64,000 nt of DNA from Paraburkholderia sp. BL25I1N1 (GCF_003002025.1 NZ_PVZB01000029.1:1-64000), one strand, 5' to 3'. Shown: positions 1-8,908, counted from the first letter of the stretch. Notes: generated by a model not told the origin, from the letters alone. A program made the numbers and translations.

Positions 1-251
1 GCGCCTTTTTCTTTCCAGTCCGGAATCAGTTCGGTGATCGCGCGCGGATCCATCACCGCGCCCGACAGGATATGCGCCCCGATCTCCGAGCCTTTCTCCA
101 GTACGCACACGCCAAGCTCGACGCCTTTTTCCGCTGCCAGCTGTTTCAGGCGGATCGCCGCGGACAGCCCGGCTGGGCCGCCGCCGACGATCACGACGTC
201 GTATTCCATCGACTCGCGTGGACCGTACTGTTCTAGCAATGCTGCGGTCAT
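1..251 (-). CDS. Electron transfer flavoprotein-ubiquinone oxidoreductase, N-terminal part (cut by window edge)
   Basis: The first 83 codons of a protein reading MTAALLEQYGPRESMEYDVV are visible; the gene runs off the left edge. A Rossmann motif (VVIVGGGPAGLSAAIRL) is followed by VLEKGSEIGAHILSGAVMDP, which is characteristic of ETF-QO, the membrane flavoprotein with a 4Fe-4S cluster that passes electrons from ETF to ubiquinone. Only the FAD-binding start is present, so the iron-sulfur domain cannot be checked. It is probably a housekeeping gene, but it would be the respiratory outlet for the acyl-CoA dehydrogenases and the etfBA pair encoded further right. The ATG at 249-251 is the only sensible start. 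Confidence 0.88.
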   Translation of the reverse strand, partial: MTAALLEQYGPRESMEYDVVIVGGGPAGLSAAIRLKQLAAEKGVELGVCVLEKGSEIGAHILSGAVMDPRAITELIPDWKEKG

Positions 252-974
252 GCAAAAAGTCTCCCTGCCGGTCTCGCGGATGCATTTTTCCGCAATTAAA
301 GTTTTTTAACCCGCATGAAAAGCGCGGAAAGACGCGCCTAGGACTCCCTTCCCAAAAGCGCACCCAATCATCATGAAGGAAGTATAATTTTGTGAATGTC
401 ATTTTACAATATGAACGCAACATTTACCGTCACGCGGTCCTTCCCCTAGCGTCATCGATCCCCAACAAGGATCGACTGATCTCTCATCCATCACGTTCAT
501 TTTGAATTAGCCGGCCATCTGAGCGGGATTGCCTGCTTCGAAGATCACATCAGCGCGCGAGACGCGAACGTTAGCGTGACTGCTTGATTCGCAAGCTCCT
601 CGTGCGGTCGCTGGAGGTATTGACATTGCGTCAATCGACATTTCTCTGCCAGCTAGATGCCGGTAGACGAGACACTGGCCTGGACGGGGTAATCACGTAG
701 CTGATGCCAATCAAGAAAACGAAGAAACGGTGACGGCCCGTTCGCTCCAGCATTTCTCAGCGTGGAGAGATAAGAATGTTTGCCAGATCTGCGGTGGCCG
801 GTGTTCCTTGAATACACCGCTGTTGTAAACGATCATGCGGCCCCGTGGATCGGATCTCGGAGCCTGCAGCATCTTGCGAATGATGTCCGCAGCATGATGT
901 CGATCGATTGCACAGCGCGCGACAGCGGAGCGGTCGCGATTGTGAAGATGAACTTGATCTGCTCCACAACAACG
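252..974. other. 723-base stretch without a convincing gene
   Basis: This is the spacer between the ETF-QO gene and the accessory cluster. It contains the candidate ETF-QO promoter (381-409) and an isolated palindrome, ATTGAC-ATTGC-GTCAAT, at 619-635. A minus-strand frame next to the SDR stop (about 730-970) stays open and reads a protein-like string (RGRMIVYNSGVFKEHRPPQI), but it has no clear start or ribosome site and I do not recognise a family. It could be a decayed gene end at the junction of core and accessory DNA. Confidence 0.5.
381..409 (-). promoter_or_regulatory. Candidate sigma-70 promoter for the ETF-QO gene
   Basis: On the minus strand TTGTAA is followed after exactly 17 bases by TATACT, close to the -35 and -10 consensus. 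The element lies about 130 bases upstream of the ETF-QO start codon in an A+T-rich stretch. It was identified by eye only. Confidence 0.45.
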
Positions 975-1793
975 CTATTGCTGTACCAGATCGTAAGCGC
1001 AGAGTGCCGCAACCTCCGTCACGCCGCCGTCCACCGGCAGACAGACGCCGGTAATGAAGCGTGCCTCATCGCTTGCGAGGAACAACGCAGCCGCCGCAAC
1101 GTCCCATGCGTCCCCTTCAATACCGAGCGGTGCGACCTTGCGGCGGCGCTCTTTTGCCTGCTGGTCCAGCATGCTCTCGACCATTGGGGTAAAAATATGT
1201 CCCGGCGCGATTGCATTGGCACGGACCCCATCGCGGCCGTACACGACGGCCAGTTCACGCGTCAACGCGATCATGCCCGCCTTCGACGACCCATATGCCG
1301 CCGCGCCGTGACTCCGGATACCCGCAGTCGAACTGACGTTGACCACTGCGCCACTCCCTCCCGCAACCAGATGAGGTGCCGCCGCTCGGCTCATCAAAAA
1401 GGCACTCTTGAGATTGACGTTGATAATGTGATCCCACGAGGCTTCATCAATATTCTCGAAGCGGCCGCCAGCCCCTGCCACACCGACATTGTTGACCAGG
1501 ATGTGTAACGCGCCATAACGCTCGACCGTAGCGGCAACGACGCGTGCGCATGCATCGCTGTCGGTGACATTGGCAGCGCACACGAACCCACTACCCCCCG
1601 CTTCAACGATCATTGCAAGCGTTTCGGCTGCCCGATCCTCGTCATGATCGACCAGGCAGATCGACGCGCCTTCGCGCGCGAAAAGGCAAGCGATGGCCTT
1701 GCCGGTGCCGACACCATTGCCTTGCGAACCCGCGCCAGTCACGATCGCAACCTTGCGTGCGAGACGCTGATGGAAAATCTTTGGAAAAGGCAT
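975..1793 (-). CDS. SDR family oxidoreductase
   Basis: A 272-residue classical short-chain dehydrogenase. The N-terminal nucleotide-binding region reads TGAGSQGNGVGTGKA (about residues 19-33), longer than the usual TGxxxGxG loop. The NNAG motif appears as NNVG, and the catalytic YxxxK is present as YGSSK. The C-terminus (FITGVCLPVDGGV) is typical. It would oxidise or reduce a hydroxyl/keto group with NAD(P). It is the last gene of the minus-strand run that starts at 5175; the stop of the dioxygenase gene is 31 bases upstream of its ATG. The substrate is unknown. Confidence 0.85.
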   Translation of the reverse strand: MPFPKIFHQRLARKVAIVTGAGSQGNGVGTGKAIACLFAREGASICLVDHDEDRAAETLAMIVEAGGSGFVCAANVTDSDACARVVAATVERYGALHILVNNVGVAGAGGRFENIDEASWDHIINVNLKSAFLMSRAAAPHLVAGGSGAVVNVSSTAGIRSHGAAAYGSSKAGMIALTRELAVVYGRDGVRANAIAPGHIFTPMVESMLDQQAKERRRKVAPLGIEGDAWDVAAAALFLASDEARFITGVCLPVDGGVTEVAALCAYDLVQQ

Positions 1794-1824
1794 GCTTTAC
1801 CCGGTGTGTGTATTCGACGAACTG

Positions 1825-2793
1825 TCAGTGCGGTGGACGCAACACCGTTACCCGGCCATCACGCGCCGCCAGAATCACCTCATCTCCTTCGTGAAAGTGC
1901 GATGGAATCTCGTCGAGCGGCACCTTCCTGCCATCGATCCCCCGGCAGTACGTGTATTCATCGAACGCGAATGTCCCACTGCGGCCATGACCGTCCTGCA
2001 CGGCCACCTCACGAGACGTGAGCGAGGTGATATTGCCGATAATCGGTGTGTCGCCGGACGCTGCCATCACGCGGATGTCCATCGAAAGCCGAAAGCGGTC
2101 CGAGTAATTCGCCACCCCCGTATGCGGGGTGTTCAGATGCATGATGACAACATCGCCGGGGCGATACGTAGTGCGGCGCCATGCATGCGCTGGCACCGCG
2201 CCATCAGGAATCGGAAAAAGCGGCGGTTGCGCGAGATCGTGCAAATAGGGGCCTTTGTGCATCCCTTCGGCGAGGACCAGCCCTCCGACCTCCGGGTCGA
2301 TCTCGACCAGCGGAACCCAGCAGATAGAGAACGGAATTCCCGCGTTGTAGAAACCGTCTTGATGGACGTAGTCGAAGCGAGCTCGGGCGCGATCTTGCGC
2401 CGGGGGCGTGGCTCGATACTCGACTGTCGGAATCCAGAACGGCTCGTCAGCAAGTAGGCGGCTGAAGAAACGATGAATTGGCGGCTCGGCGACGAAGGGT
2501 TTCCACGTCTTGCGCGACGCGAGCGACTCCATACGAAATGGAAAATCTTCCAGGCTCTTACCGTTGTATCGAGCAGCGGGATCGTCTGGGGCTATCACGC
2601 CAAGCTGCGAAAGCTCATCGAGAAATACCCTGCGCAACCGGCCAACTGCTTCGGTGTCGAGCACATCCCTGAAGAACCAATAGCCATCGCGGTCCCACGC
2701 CGCCAGGAGCGCCGTGCGATCATCAAGAATATCGTTCGATACGTGGAGTTCCTGCATTGCCGCCAATACGCCAGCATCCAATGTCGCGTTCAT
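1825..2793 (-). CDS. Phytanoyl-CoA dioxygenase (PhyH) family protein
   Basis: A 322-residue member of the Fe(II)/2-oxoglutarate-dependent PhyH family. The metal facial triad is recognisable: HQD in FDYVHQDGFYNAG and a distal His in NTPHTGVANYSDRFRLS, whose Arg would bind 2-oxoglutarate. The family hydroxylates CoA esters or small hydrophobic molecules. The ATG at 2793 is preceded by GGGAGACGAG, a good ribosome site. It lies between the phosphotransferase pair and an SDR on the same strand, so a hydroxylation followed by oxidation is a reasonable inference. A 33-base palindrome precedes it (2878-2910). Confidence 0.85.
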   Translation of the reverse strand: MNATLDAGVLAAMQELHVSNDILDDRTALLAAWDRDGYWFFRDVLDTEAVGRLRRVFLDELSQLGVIAPDDPAARYNGKSLEDFPFRMESLASRKTWKPFVAEPPIHRFFSRLLADEPFWIPTVEYRATPPAQDRARARFDYVHQDGFYNAGIPFSICWVPLVEIDPEVGGLVLAEGMHKGPYLHDLAQPPLFPIPDGAVPAHAWRRTTYRPGDVVIMHLNTPHTGVANYSDRFRLSMDIRVMAASGDTPIIGNITSLTSREVAVQDGHGRSGTFAFDEYTYCRGIDGRKVPLDEIPSHFHEGDEVILAARDGRVTVLRPPH

Positions 2794-2877
2794 CTCGTCT
2801 CCCTACTGTTCGCCGCAGTTCGTTCGCGCGGTCGGCCTTTCCACTCGTGGATTGGAGATTCAGCTTAAGCCTCACTG

Positions 2878-2910
2878 CGCAATAATGCAACTAGTAGTTC
2901 CATTATTGCG
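2878..2910. promoter_or_regulatory. 33-base near-perfect palindrome upstream of the PhyH gene
   Basis: The arms CGCAATAATG (2878-2887) and CATTATTGCG (2901-2910) are exact inverse complements. Inside them AACTA and TAGTT form a second pair around a single central G, and the only unpaired positions are a C opposite a C on each side of the centre. The element lies 85 bases upstream of the PhyH start and has no T-tract, so an operator is more likely than an intrinsic terminator. The protein that binds it is unknown. Confidence 0.55.
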
Positions 2911-2951
2911 TGGGCACCAGTCGGATGTGTATTGAACTCTTCAGTCGAACA

Positions 2952-4013
2952 TCACAGCGCCAGCGAGACTGTCCCGTGATCGAGTAAAGCCGCCCCGAAA
3001 CGCGCAGCGTAAGCTGTGTTCGCTGCCTCGGTTTGAAAGCGCGTCTCGTTTATGGCAAAGATGAAGTAGCCGTAGACCAGGTCTCGGCGGTAGTCCTCCC
3101 ACGCCACGTCGAACGCCGGCGTTTCCACGCCGTTTGCGACAAGATGGGTCAGGTAATGCGCGAGCAGTGGGCGCTCCCACTTGCGCCGTTCGGCAATATC
3201 GAGCGCGGAGCAGATATGGTAGGAAACTTCGAGACTCCACGGCGCACGGCTGACCTGCGCATCAAAAAACCCCGGCTTTCCATCCGCTGTCACGTAGAGA
3301 TTGCCCAAGTGTGTGTCACCGTGAATCAGACACTCCGGCTTGCCTCGATGCGACTCGCCAAGGTGCGTTAGCGCCGCCTCCATCCAGTCACGGTCGTGAA
3401 GAAGCCGACTGACCGCCGCTCCACGCGGTAGTCCAGCATAGTGCCGCCATACTTCAGGCACAAGATAGCGACGCATATAGTCGAGCGACCACCCCGAGAA
3501 ACGGTCCCCGACCCAACCGTATCGCCCGCTTTCGGCGAATTCCGGACTGTCCCACGTTTGAGCGTGATAACGCGCCATCGCGACAAGCCGCGCGGCGACG
3601 TCGTCATAGCCTGCCGAACGCTGTGCGTGACAAAACGTGACTCCGCTCGCTCGCAGATCCTCCAACACGACAATCGATTGCCAGCCAGAAGGATCCGTGC
3701 CCGCATAGAAGCACCGAGGCGTGTTCATATCGATGAATGGCAGTACGTCGCGATAGAAACGCATCTCGTTGTGGTACATATCTTTCATCAACGGGCTGTG
3801 CTCTTCAAATCCCCCCTTGACGATCATCCGCGCAGGCAGACCGAGGTCGTCTCCCGTACCGTTGTACTCGAGCAGAACACGTACCTTCGTCGAGGTTCCC
3901 GACAAGATGTCCTCGCATATCAAGCTGGTGACCTCGACACCGGGATATCGAAACCGCAGCGCTGCCGTCAGCCACTTCGCGGAAATTTCATCGACCGTCA
4001 CCGGCAGTCTCAT
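2952..4013 (-). CDS. Phosphotransferase, aminoglycoside/ecdysteroid-kinase-like fold
   Basis: 353 residues from the ATG at 4013; an in-frame TTG at 4040 would add nine residues, and neither has a strong ribosome site. The catalytic loop HGDTHLGN gives the Asp and Asn of the HxDxxxxN kinase signature, and the metal-binding Asp sits in PGFFDAQ. The upstream Lys/Glu region (RMIVKGGFEE) also fits the fold. The family phosphorylates hydroxyl groups of small molecules; in catabolic clusters its substrates are mostly unknown. It is a tandem paralogue of the gene at 4069-5175 (shared AKWLT, LHxGNLY and DIAxRxKWERxLLxHYL strings). Antibiotic resistance is not implied. Confidence 0.8.
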   Translation of the reverse strand: MRLPVTVDEISAKWLTAALRFRYPGVEVTSLICEDILSGTSTKVRVLLEYNGTGDDLGLPARMIVKGGFEEHSPLMKDMYHNEMRFYRDVLPFIDMNTPRCFYAGTDPSGWQSIVVLEDLRASGVTFCHAQRSAGYDDVAARLVAMARYHAQTWDSPEFAESGRYGWVGDRFSGWSLDYMRRYLVPEVWRHYAGLPRGAAVSRLLHDRDWMEAALTHLGESHRGKPECLIHGDTHLGNLYVTADGKPGFFDAQVSRAPWSLEVSYHICSALDIAERRKWERPLLAHYLTHLVANGVETPAFDVAWEDYRRDLVYGYFIFAINETRFQTEAANTAYAARFGAALLDHGTVSLAL

Positions 4014-4068
4014 GTCGCTTGCAACAATTAGCGTGGACAAGGTTTACCCCGTTTAGAATTTTCAGTAG

Positions 4069-5175
4069 TCAACCCATCAAGTCGAACACGTCGTGGTCGA
4101 GGGCGGCCATCGCGAAACGAGGTACGACCGCGCAGTTATTGACCTCGGCCTGCCATTCAACGGGATTCACCAACCAGAAGTAAAGCCCGTAGACGAGATG
4201 CCGTCGATACGCATCCCATGCTTCGCCGAAGGACGGCGGTGTCGCAACCCCATATGCGGCGAGTCGCTCGAGGTAGTGCGTAAGCAGCGAGCGCTCCCAT
4301 TTGGGACGATCGGCGATATCAAGTGCGGACACAAGAAAGTATGTGAAATCGTGCGCCCATGGTCCGCGCCGATAGGATTGCCAATCGAGAAAACCCGGCG
4401 TGCCATCGCGCTCGAAATAGAGATTTCCCAAGTGCACATCGCCGTGCAAAAACGTCATCGGGCCCAGTCGATCGAACCAACGCAGATTCAGCAGCGCTCG
4501 CTCCATCCAGTCCCGGTCATGGAACTGCTTGGGGATCGCAGCCCCTCGCGGCAACTGGGTATAGTGGGCGAATACATCGGCTTTTAGCTGCCCCCAGTGA
4601 TAGGTGCCGGCCTCCCCGTCCGGCAATGGGTCCTGTTCCGCAAGCCAGGCAAGCTTGCCGTCTGCAGCGAGAGCGGGCGCAGCCCAGTATTGCGCGTGCA
4701 ATCGGGCTTGGGCGTCGAGATTTGCGGCAGCCTGCGTGTACGACAACGTGCTCTGTACACGGCAAAACGTCACGTCGCGTTCCGCAAGATCTTCCAGAAT
4801 GACAATCGATTGTCCGTTCGAATGATCGGTCGCCGAGAAGAATGCGCGAGGAACGCGCACCGGCAATTCCGGCTGCACCCCCTCGAAAAAGCGCGCCTCG
4901 TATTCGTAAATATAGGCATTCAGATGCCGATATTCGGGGACAAACCCGCCCTTGACGATCAGAGACCGCGGCAAGCCGGATTCATTTCCACGCGCATTGT
5001 ATTCAAGGTGAACACGAAGCTTTGTTGCTGTCCCGTAGATGACATCCACCAGTTTCAGCGATGTGATCTCGACACCTTCGCAATAGGTCTGAAGTGCCTG
5101 CGTCAGCCATTTCGCAGTCACTTCGCTAACGTCCACGGGTAACGGCGACAGCTTCACGTCGTCTTCGCATTCCAT
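4069..5175 (-). CDS. Phosphotransferase, aminoglycoside/ecdysteroid-kinase-like fold (paralogue)
   Basis: 368 residues. The active-site loop is HGDVHLGNLYF, with the metal Asp in PGFLDWQSYRRGPWAHDF. It aligns along its whole length with the next gene, so the pair comes from a tandem duplication. The ATG at 5175 has TCAGGAAAGC just upstream. This is the first gene of the minus-strand run (kinase, kinase, PhyH dioxygenase, SDR) and is divergent from the MarR gene, with which it shares the intergenic control region. Phosphorylation of a hydroxylated substrate or of a CoA-ester precursor is a guess from context. Confidence 0.8.
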   Translation of the reverse strand: MECEDDVKLSPLPVDVSEVTAKWLTQALQTYCEGVEITSLKLVDVIYGTATKLRVHLEYNARGNESGLPRSLIVKGGFVPEYRHLNAYIYEYEARFFEGVQPELPVRVPRAFFSATDHSNGQSIVILEDLAERDVTFCRVQSTLSYTQAAANLDAQARLHAQYWAAPALAADGKLAWLAEQDPLPDGEAGTYHWGQLKADVFAHYTQLPRGAAIPKQFHDRDWMERALLNLRWFDRLGPMTFLHGDVHLGNLYFERDGTPGFLDWQSYRRGPWAHDFTYFLVSALDIADRPKWERSLLTHYLERLAAYGVATPPSFGEAWDAYRRHLVYGLYFWLVNPVEWQAEVNNCAVVPRFAMAALDHDVFDLMG

Positions 5176-5397
5176 TTGCTTTCCTGAATGTATTTATCTC
5201 GTAGCCGTCCCGCACGCGCGACCGCCTGCAGCAGTTGAAACAGATTGCATTGTCCAAGGCGTTCGCGCAGTCCTCTAGTTGGAGACCCGCAAGCCTTCCT
5301 CAGACTGGACATTCCTGAACATGTCGCTGCATCGTCGCGCACCGCGTCTATGGTTGACAACATGGGGAAAACCACACGACGAAAAATGTTGCGATTT

Positions 5398-5426
5398 TTG
5401 AATGTCGTGCATATAGTTGCATTCAA
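5398..5426. promoter_or_regulatory. Inverted repeat upstream of the MarR gene, candidate autoregulatory operator
   Basis: TTGAATG at 5398-5404 is the exact inverse complement of CATTCAA at 5420-5426, around an A+T-rich centre. The spacing suits a MarR dimer. Its position, between the divergent kinase operon and the core MarR reading frame, suggests control of both directions. It also argues that the MarR protein starts downstream of it, near 5509. Confidence 0.4.
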
Positions 5427-5508
5427 CAGCAGATACTTTTTTGGCAGAAATCCAGTGGACAACTTGTCAGAGCTTCAGTTTGAGTCCGCTTCGTCGGACC
5501 GCGAACTC

Positions 5509-5952
5509 ATGCCTGTAAAAGGCGCGAATACCTATCGCTCGGAGGAAAGTGTCGCCTACGGGATGAACCAGATACGTATTTTGTTGTGCAACGCGGTAGA
5601 CGCACAGCTCTCGTCGTATGGCCTATCCGCGTTGCAATGGGGCGTCTTGAAAGCACTGTTCGACGGCCGCGCCAGAACGCCGTCCGAGCTATATCGCATC
5701 CTGTTGTCCGATAGCGGGGCAATGACCCGCCAACTCGACTTCCTTGAAAGACGTGGATTTCTCCGTCGCGTTCGCAATGAATCGGACAGACGTAGCGTGT
5801 ACCTGGTGCTGACCGACACTGGTCGCATCACGATTTGCGAAACCCTTCCCCTGATCGTCGAGACGCACGATCGGCAATTGCGCGGTTTCACACAAGACGA
5901 AGTGACAGCGCTAAAGCTTTTCATGGATCGCATGATTGTCAACCTAGGCTGA
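5509..5952 (+). CDS. MarR family transcriptional regulator
   Basis: From the ATG at 5509 the product is 147 residues, the normal MarR length. The frame is open further upstream (GTG at 5455, ATGs at 5350 and 5362, TTG at 5245), but that extension is not MarR-like and covers the A+T-rich control region. The winged helix is clear: LSALQWGVLKALFDGRARTPSELYRILLSDSGAMTRQLDFLERRGFLRRVRNESDRRSVYLVLTDTG in successive segments. It lies 73 bases upstream of the LuxC-like gene on the same strand and divergent from the kinase operon, so it may control either. The ligand is unknown; an aromatic or CoA thioester effector would be usual. Confidence 0.82.
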   Translation: MPVKGANTYRSEESVAYGMNQIRILLCNAVDAQLSSYGLSALQWGVLKALFDGRARTPSELYRILLSDSGAMTRQLDFLERRGFLRRVRNESDRRSVYLVLTDTGRITICETLPLIVETHDRQLRGFTQDEVTALKLFMDRMIVNLG

Positions 5953-6025
5953 GAAATGTTATTCCCACGCGCGCATTCATCCGGGCGCGAGTGTCGCGCC
6001 CTTACCGAATCGAGAAGGATTACTT

Positions 6026-7489
6026 ATGGATCATGTCGACACCCCCGCCCAAAAGAGCCCGCAATCACTGCATGGCGGTTCCCCCGCGCAACTTCTCGTG
6101 CCGCATGTCTATCGCGGGCGCACCGTTTCGGGCGAGGCCGTCAAGCATATCTCGCGCGATCTTGGCAAGGAATTCAGCACGCCGGCGATAGGACTTGACG
6201 ACCTGATCTGGTCCCGCAAGCAAGCAGGCCCAGCGTTCGACTTGCCGATTGCCCAGGTTATCGACTTCCTCGTGGACCTCGGTCCGCGTCTGCATCTGGA
6301 CGCAAATCCGCTGATGCAGCAGGCGCTTGAATCAATGGTCGAAGTGAGTCCGCTCGGTCGCCGCATTCTGGAAAACTGCTATCGGGACATTCCGAATCTG
6401 TTCGCACGCAGCGTGATCGAAGATGAGTTGCGCATCAGCCTCGGCGACACCAGAGTGATCGACGGCTGGATGCCACGCATTTTGCGCGGGCGCCCCAGCC
6501 GCCTACGCGCGTTTCCACCGCGCCTCGTTCATATACTCGCCGGAAATTCGCCGATGGTCGCCGCCATGACAGTGATGCGCGCCGCGCTAACCAAAGGTGT
6601 GCATCTGCTGAAGTTGCCTTCCAACGACCTTTTTACCGCGACGGCAATTTTGCGCACGATGGCCGAAATGGACCCGGAGCATCCGCTGACGCAGTCGTTT
6701 TCGGCTGCTTATTGGCGCGGCGGAGACGAGAACGTCGAGTCGATCCTGTATCGCCCGCAATATTTCGACAAGCTCGTCGTGTGGGGTGGTGAAAGCGCCG
6801 TGCGCCATGCGATGCGTTATGCGGGTCCTGGCCTCGAACTCGTGGCTTTCGACCCGAAGGTGTCGATCTCGCTGATTGGCCGGGAAGCATTTGCTTCGGA
6901 CGAACTGCTTCGAGAAGTTGCGCGCGCCGGCGCGGCCGATGTCCAGTCGTTCAATCAGGACGCGTGTAATGCGAGCCGTTATCAGTTCATTGAGGGAGAC
7001 GAGGACGATGCTGACCGCTATTGCGAAAAGCTTGCGACAGCACTCGGCGAAGACTTCCGCTATGGCGACGGGCAAGGCCCAGTGGTGCCAGGCGACATCC
7101 GCGAGGCGGTCGACGTGCTACGCGAAATGGAGCCGATTTATCGCGTGTTCGGTGGGTATGACGGAAAGGGCCTTGTGATCCGGTCGGACGAACTGGTCGA
7201 CTTTCATCCAATCTGCAAGACGGTGAACGTCATCCCGGTGAAAAGCCTGCGTGATGCAACCCGCTTTGCAACCGTGGCCACCCAGACCGTTGGCATCTAC
7301 CCCCCGCACCGCGTCGTCGAGGTTCGTGACGCGCTCGCGTGTGCCGGGGTTCAGCGCATGGTGACGCTTGGCGAATCAATTTCAGACGGCGTCGGCGGCT
7401 ATCCGCATGACGGCATGTTCCCGATTCACCGCTTCATGAAGTGGATATCCGAAGAAGCGGGCATTGATAACGCGACGGAGACAGCATGA
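6026..7489 (+). CDS. LuxC-like acyl-CoA reductase
   Basis: 487 residues matching the LuxC/acyl-CoA reductase family, which reduces an acyl group held as a thioester to an aldehyde with NAD(P)H. Visible signatures are the nucleotide-binding segment VHILAGNSPMVAAMTVMRAA (about 168-187), KLPSNDLFTA, the catalytic cysteine in NQDACNASRYQF (Cys314) and the C-terminal HDGMFPIHRFMKWI. The ATG at 6026 has GAGAAGGATTACTT upstream. Its stop overlaps the start of the next gene (ATGA). No luciferase genes are present, so its role is metabolic: with the LuxE-like neighbours it could reduce a carboxylic acid to an aldehyde, or run the other way. Confidence 0.85.
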   Translation: MDHVDTPAQKSPQSLHGGSPAQLLVPHVYRGRTVSGEAVKHISRDLGKEFSTPAIGLDDLIWSRKQAGPAFDLPIAQVIDFLVDLGPRLHLDANPLMQQALESMVEVSPLGRRILENCYRDIPNLFARSVIEDELRISLGDTRVIDGWMPRILRGRPSRLRAFPPRLVHILAGNSPMVAAMTVMRAALTKGVHLLKLPSNDLFTATAILRTMAEMDPEHPLTQSFSAAYWRGGDENVESILYRPQYFDKLVVWGGESAVRHAMRYAGPGLELVAFDPKVSISLIGREAFASDELLREVARAGAADVQSFNQDACNASRYQFIEGDEDDADRYCEKLATALGEDFRYGDGQGPVVPGDIREAVDVLREMEPIYRVFGGYDGKGLVIRSDELVDFHPICKTVNVIPVKSLRDATRFATVATQTVGIYPPHRVVEVRDALACAGVQRMVTLGESISDGVGGYPHDGMFPIHRFMKWISEEAGIDNATETA

Positions 7490-8874
7490 TGTTGGCTCTC
7501 GATACCCTGCTGCGACTGACCGATCATCCGGACCCTTTTCGCCACGCTCCCAGCGATCTTCAGGCCGTCCAGTTGCAGGCCCTGCGCGAGCGGTTCGCGC
7601 AGCGGCGTCAACAAATCCGCATTCTCGACAAGCGTGCAACGGATGCGGGCGTAGGCGAACTATCAAGCCTCCATGACGCGGTGCCCCTGCTGTTTGCGGA
7701 CGCTGTCTACAAGAGCTATCCCGACTCCTTTATCGAACAGGGAAAGTGGGCGCGACTGACCGCGTGGCTGCAAACGATTACGGCGCAGAAGATCGAAGGA
7801 CCCAACTACGCCGACGTTGCGAACATGGACGACTGGATCAACGAACTGCGCCGACACGGCCATTACGTGATGAGTTCCAGTGGCACATCGGGCAAACAAT
7901 CCTTCATCTATCAAAGCGGCGTCGACCGGGAACTCGCCTGGCGGCTGATGGGCCAAGGCATTCGTTGGGCGGCAAGCGCTATGCGCGATCCATCGCGCCG
8001 CGTTCCGGTCTTCCTGCTGACGCCCTCTTCCGGTTCGTATACCGGCACCGAGCGAATGTCCAGGTTCGCGGAAACGATCGCTATTCCGGGCGACATCCAC
8101 TACATGTCCGATGTGCCGCAAAGCGCGGAGCAGACCACCCGTATGGCACGCATGCGTCGCGCTATTGCTGACGGTACGGCCATGCCCAGCGAGATCGCTA
8201 AATTCCAGATCGAAAGCCGCGCACGCGCCGAACTCGTGCAGGCCGACTTCCGGCACTTCATCGATCTGCTGCTGGAACGGCGCCGCGAGCCGATGTTCAT
8301 CATGGGCATGCTGGGCATGCTGTACCAGATTGTGGCAACCGCGCGCGAACGCGGCATACCCGATGGCGACTTCCATCCGGACACGGTCGTCAGCATCGGT
8401 GGTGGCAAAAAAGGGGCGAATCTTCCCCACGACTTCCAGCAACAGTGTGCGCGCTTCTTCAATTTCAACGCGAACAACTTCAATGATGGCTATGGCATGG
8501 GCGAGGTATCCGGATTCTGCCCATGGTTCCACGCGGCAAACGCGTGGGCCGTTCCGCCATGGCTTGTGCCGCTCGTACTCGACCCGACGGGCGAACAGTT
8601 GCTAAATCCATCCAATGGAAAAGGAATCGTCGAGGGCCGCCTGGCGATTATCGATTTGCTGGCCGATGGACGCTGGGGTGGCGTAATCAGCGGCGACAAG
8701 GTCGTGATGGAGTTCGGGCACGGCATCGATGGTGTGCGCACACCTGTCATTCGCGATGTCGTGCGCTACAAGGATCTGACGGGCGGCGACGACAAGCTAT
8801 CGTGTGCCGGCACCATCGATGCCTATGTGCGCGGCGAGTTGGGCGACATGGTCGAAGCAGGCCCCGCCGCCTGA
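7486..8874 (+). CDS. LuxE-like acyl-activating protein (first copy)
   Basis: 462 residues of the LuxE/acyl-protein synthetase family, related to adenylate-forming enzymes. The phosphate-binding loop SSSGTSGK is at about residues 130-137. Later motifs include NDGYGMGEVSG and, near the end, GGDDKLSCAGTIDAYVRG. LuxE activates a fatty acid with ATP and hands it to LuxC; this protein is longer than the roughly 370-residue LuxE of luminescent bacteria. The start overlaps the LuxC-like stop by four bases, so the two are translationally coupled. It has a paralogue at 9786-11150. Confidence 0.82.
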   Translation: MMLALDTLLRLTDHPDPFRHAPSDLQAVQLQALRERFAQRRQQIRILDKRATDAGVGELSSLHDAVPLLFADAVYKSYPDSFIEQGKWARLTAWLQTITAQKIEGPNYADVANMDDWINELRRHGHYVMSSSGTSGKQSFIYQSGVDRELAWRLMGQGIRWAASAMRDPSRRVPVFLLTPSSGSYTGTERMSRFAETIAIPGDIHYMSDVPQSAEQTTRMARMRRAIADGTAMPSEIAKFQIESRARAELVQADFRHFIDLLLERRREPMFIMGMLGMLYQIVATARERGIPDGDFHPDTVVSIGGGKKGANLPHDFQQQCARFFNFNANNFNDGYGMGEVSGFCPWFHAANAWAVPPWLVPLVLDPTGEQLLNPSNGKGIVEGRLAIIDLLADGRWGGVISGDKVVMEFGHGIDGVRTPVIRDVVRYKDLTGGDDKLSCAGTIDAYVRGELGDMVEAGPAA

Positions 8875-8908
8875 TCTTGCTTCTTTAATTTCCTTAGAGA
8901 GAGTTTTG

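Noticed and set aside
619..635. Palindrome ATTGAC-ATTGC-GTCAAT
   Set aside because: It is far from any start codon and does not match the regional element; it could be chance in a 723-base spacer.
2952..5175. Aminoglycoside resistance genes
   Set aside because: The kinase fold is shared, but the proteins are longer than resistance kinases, are duplicated in a catabolic operon and resemble ecdysteroid-kinase-like proteins.
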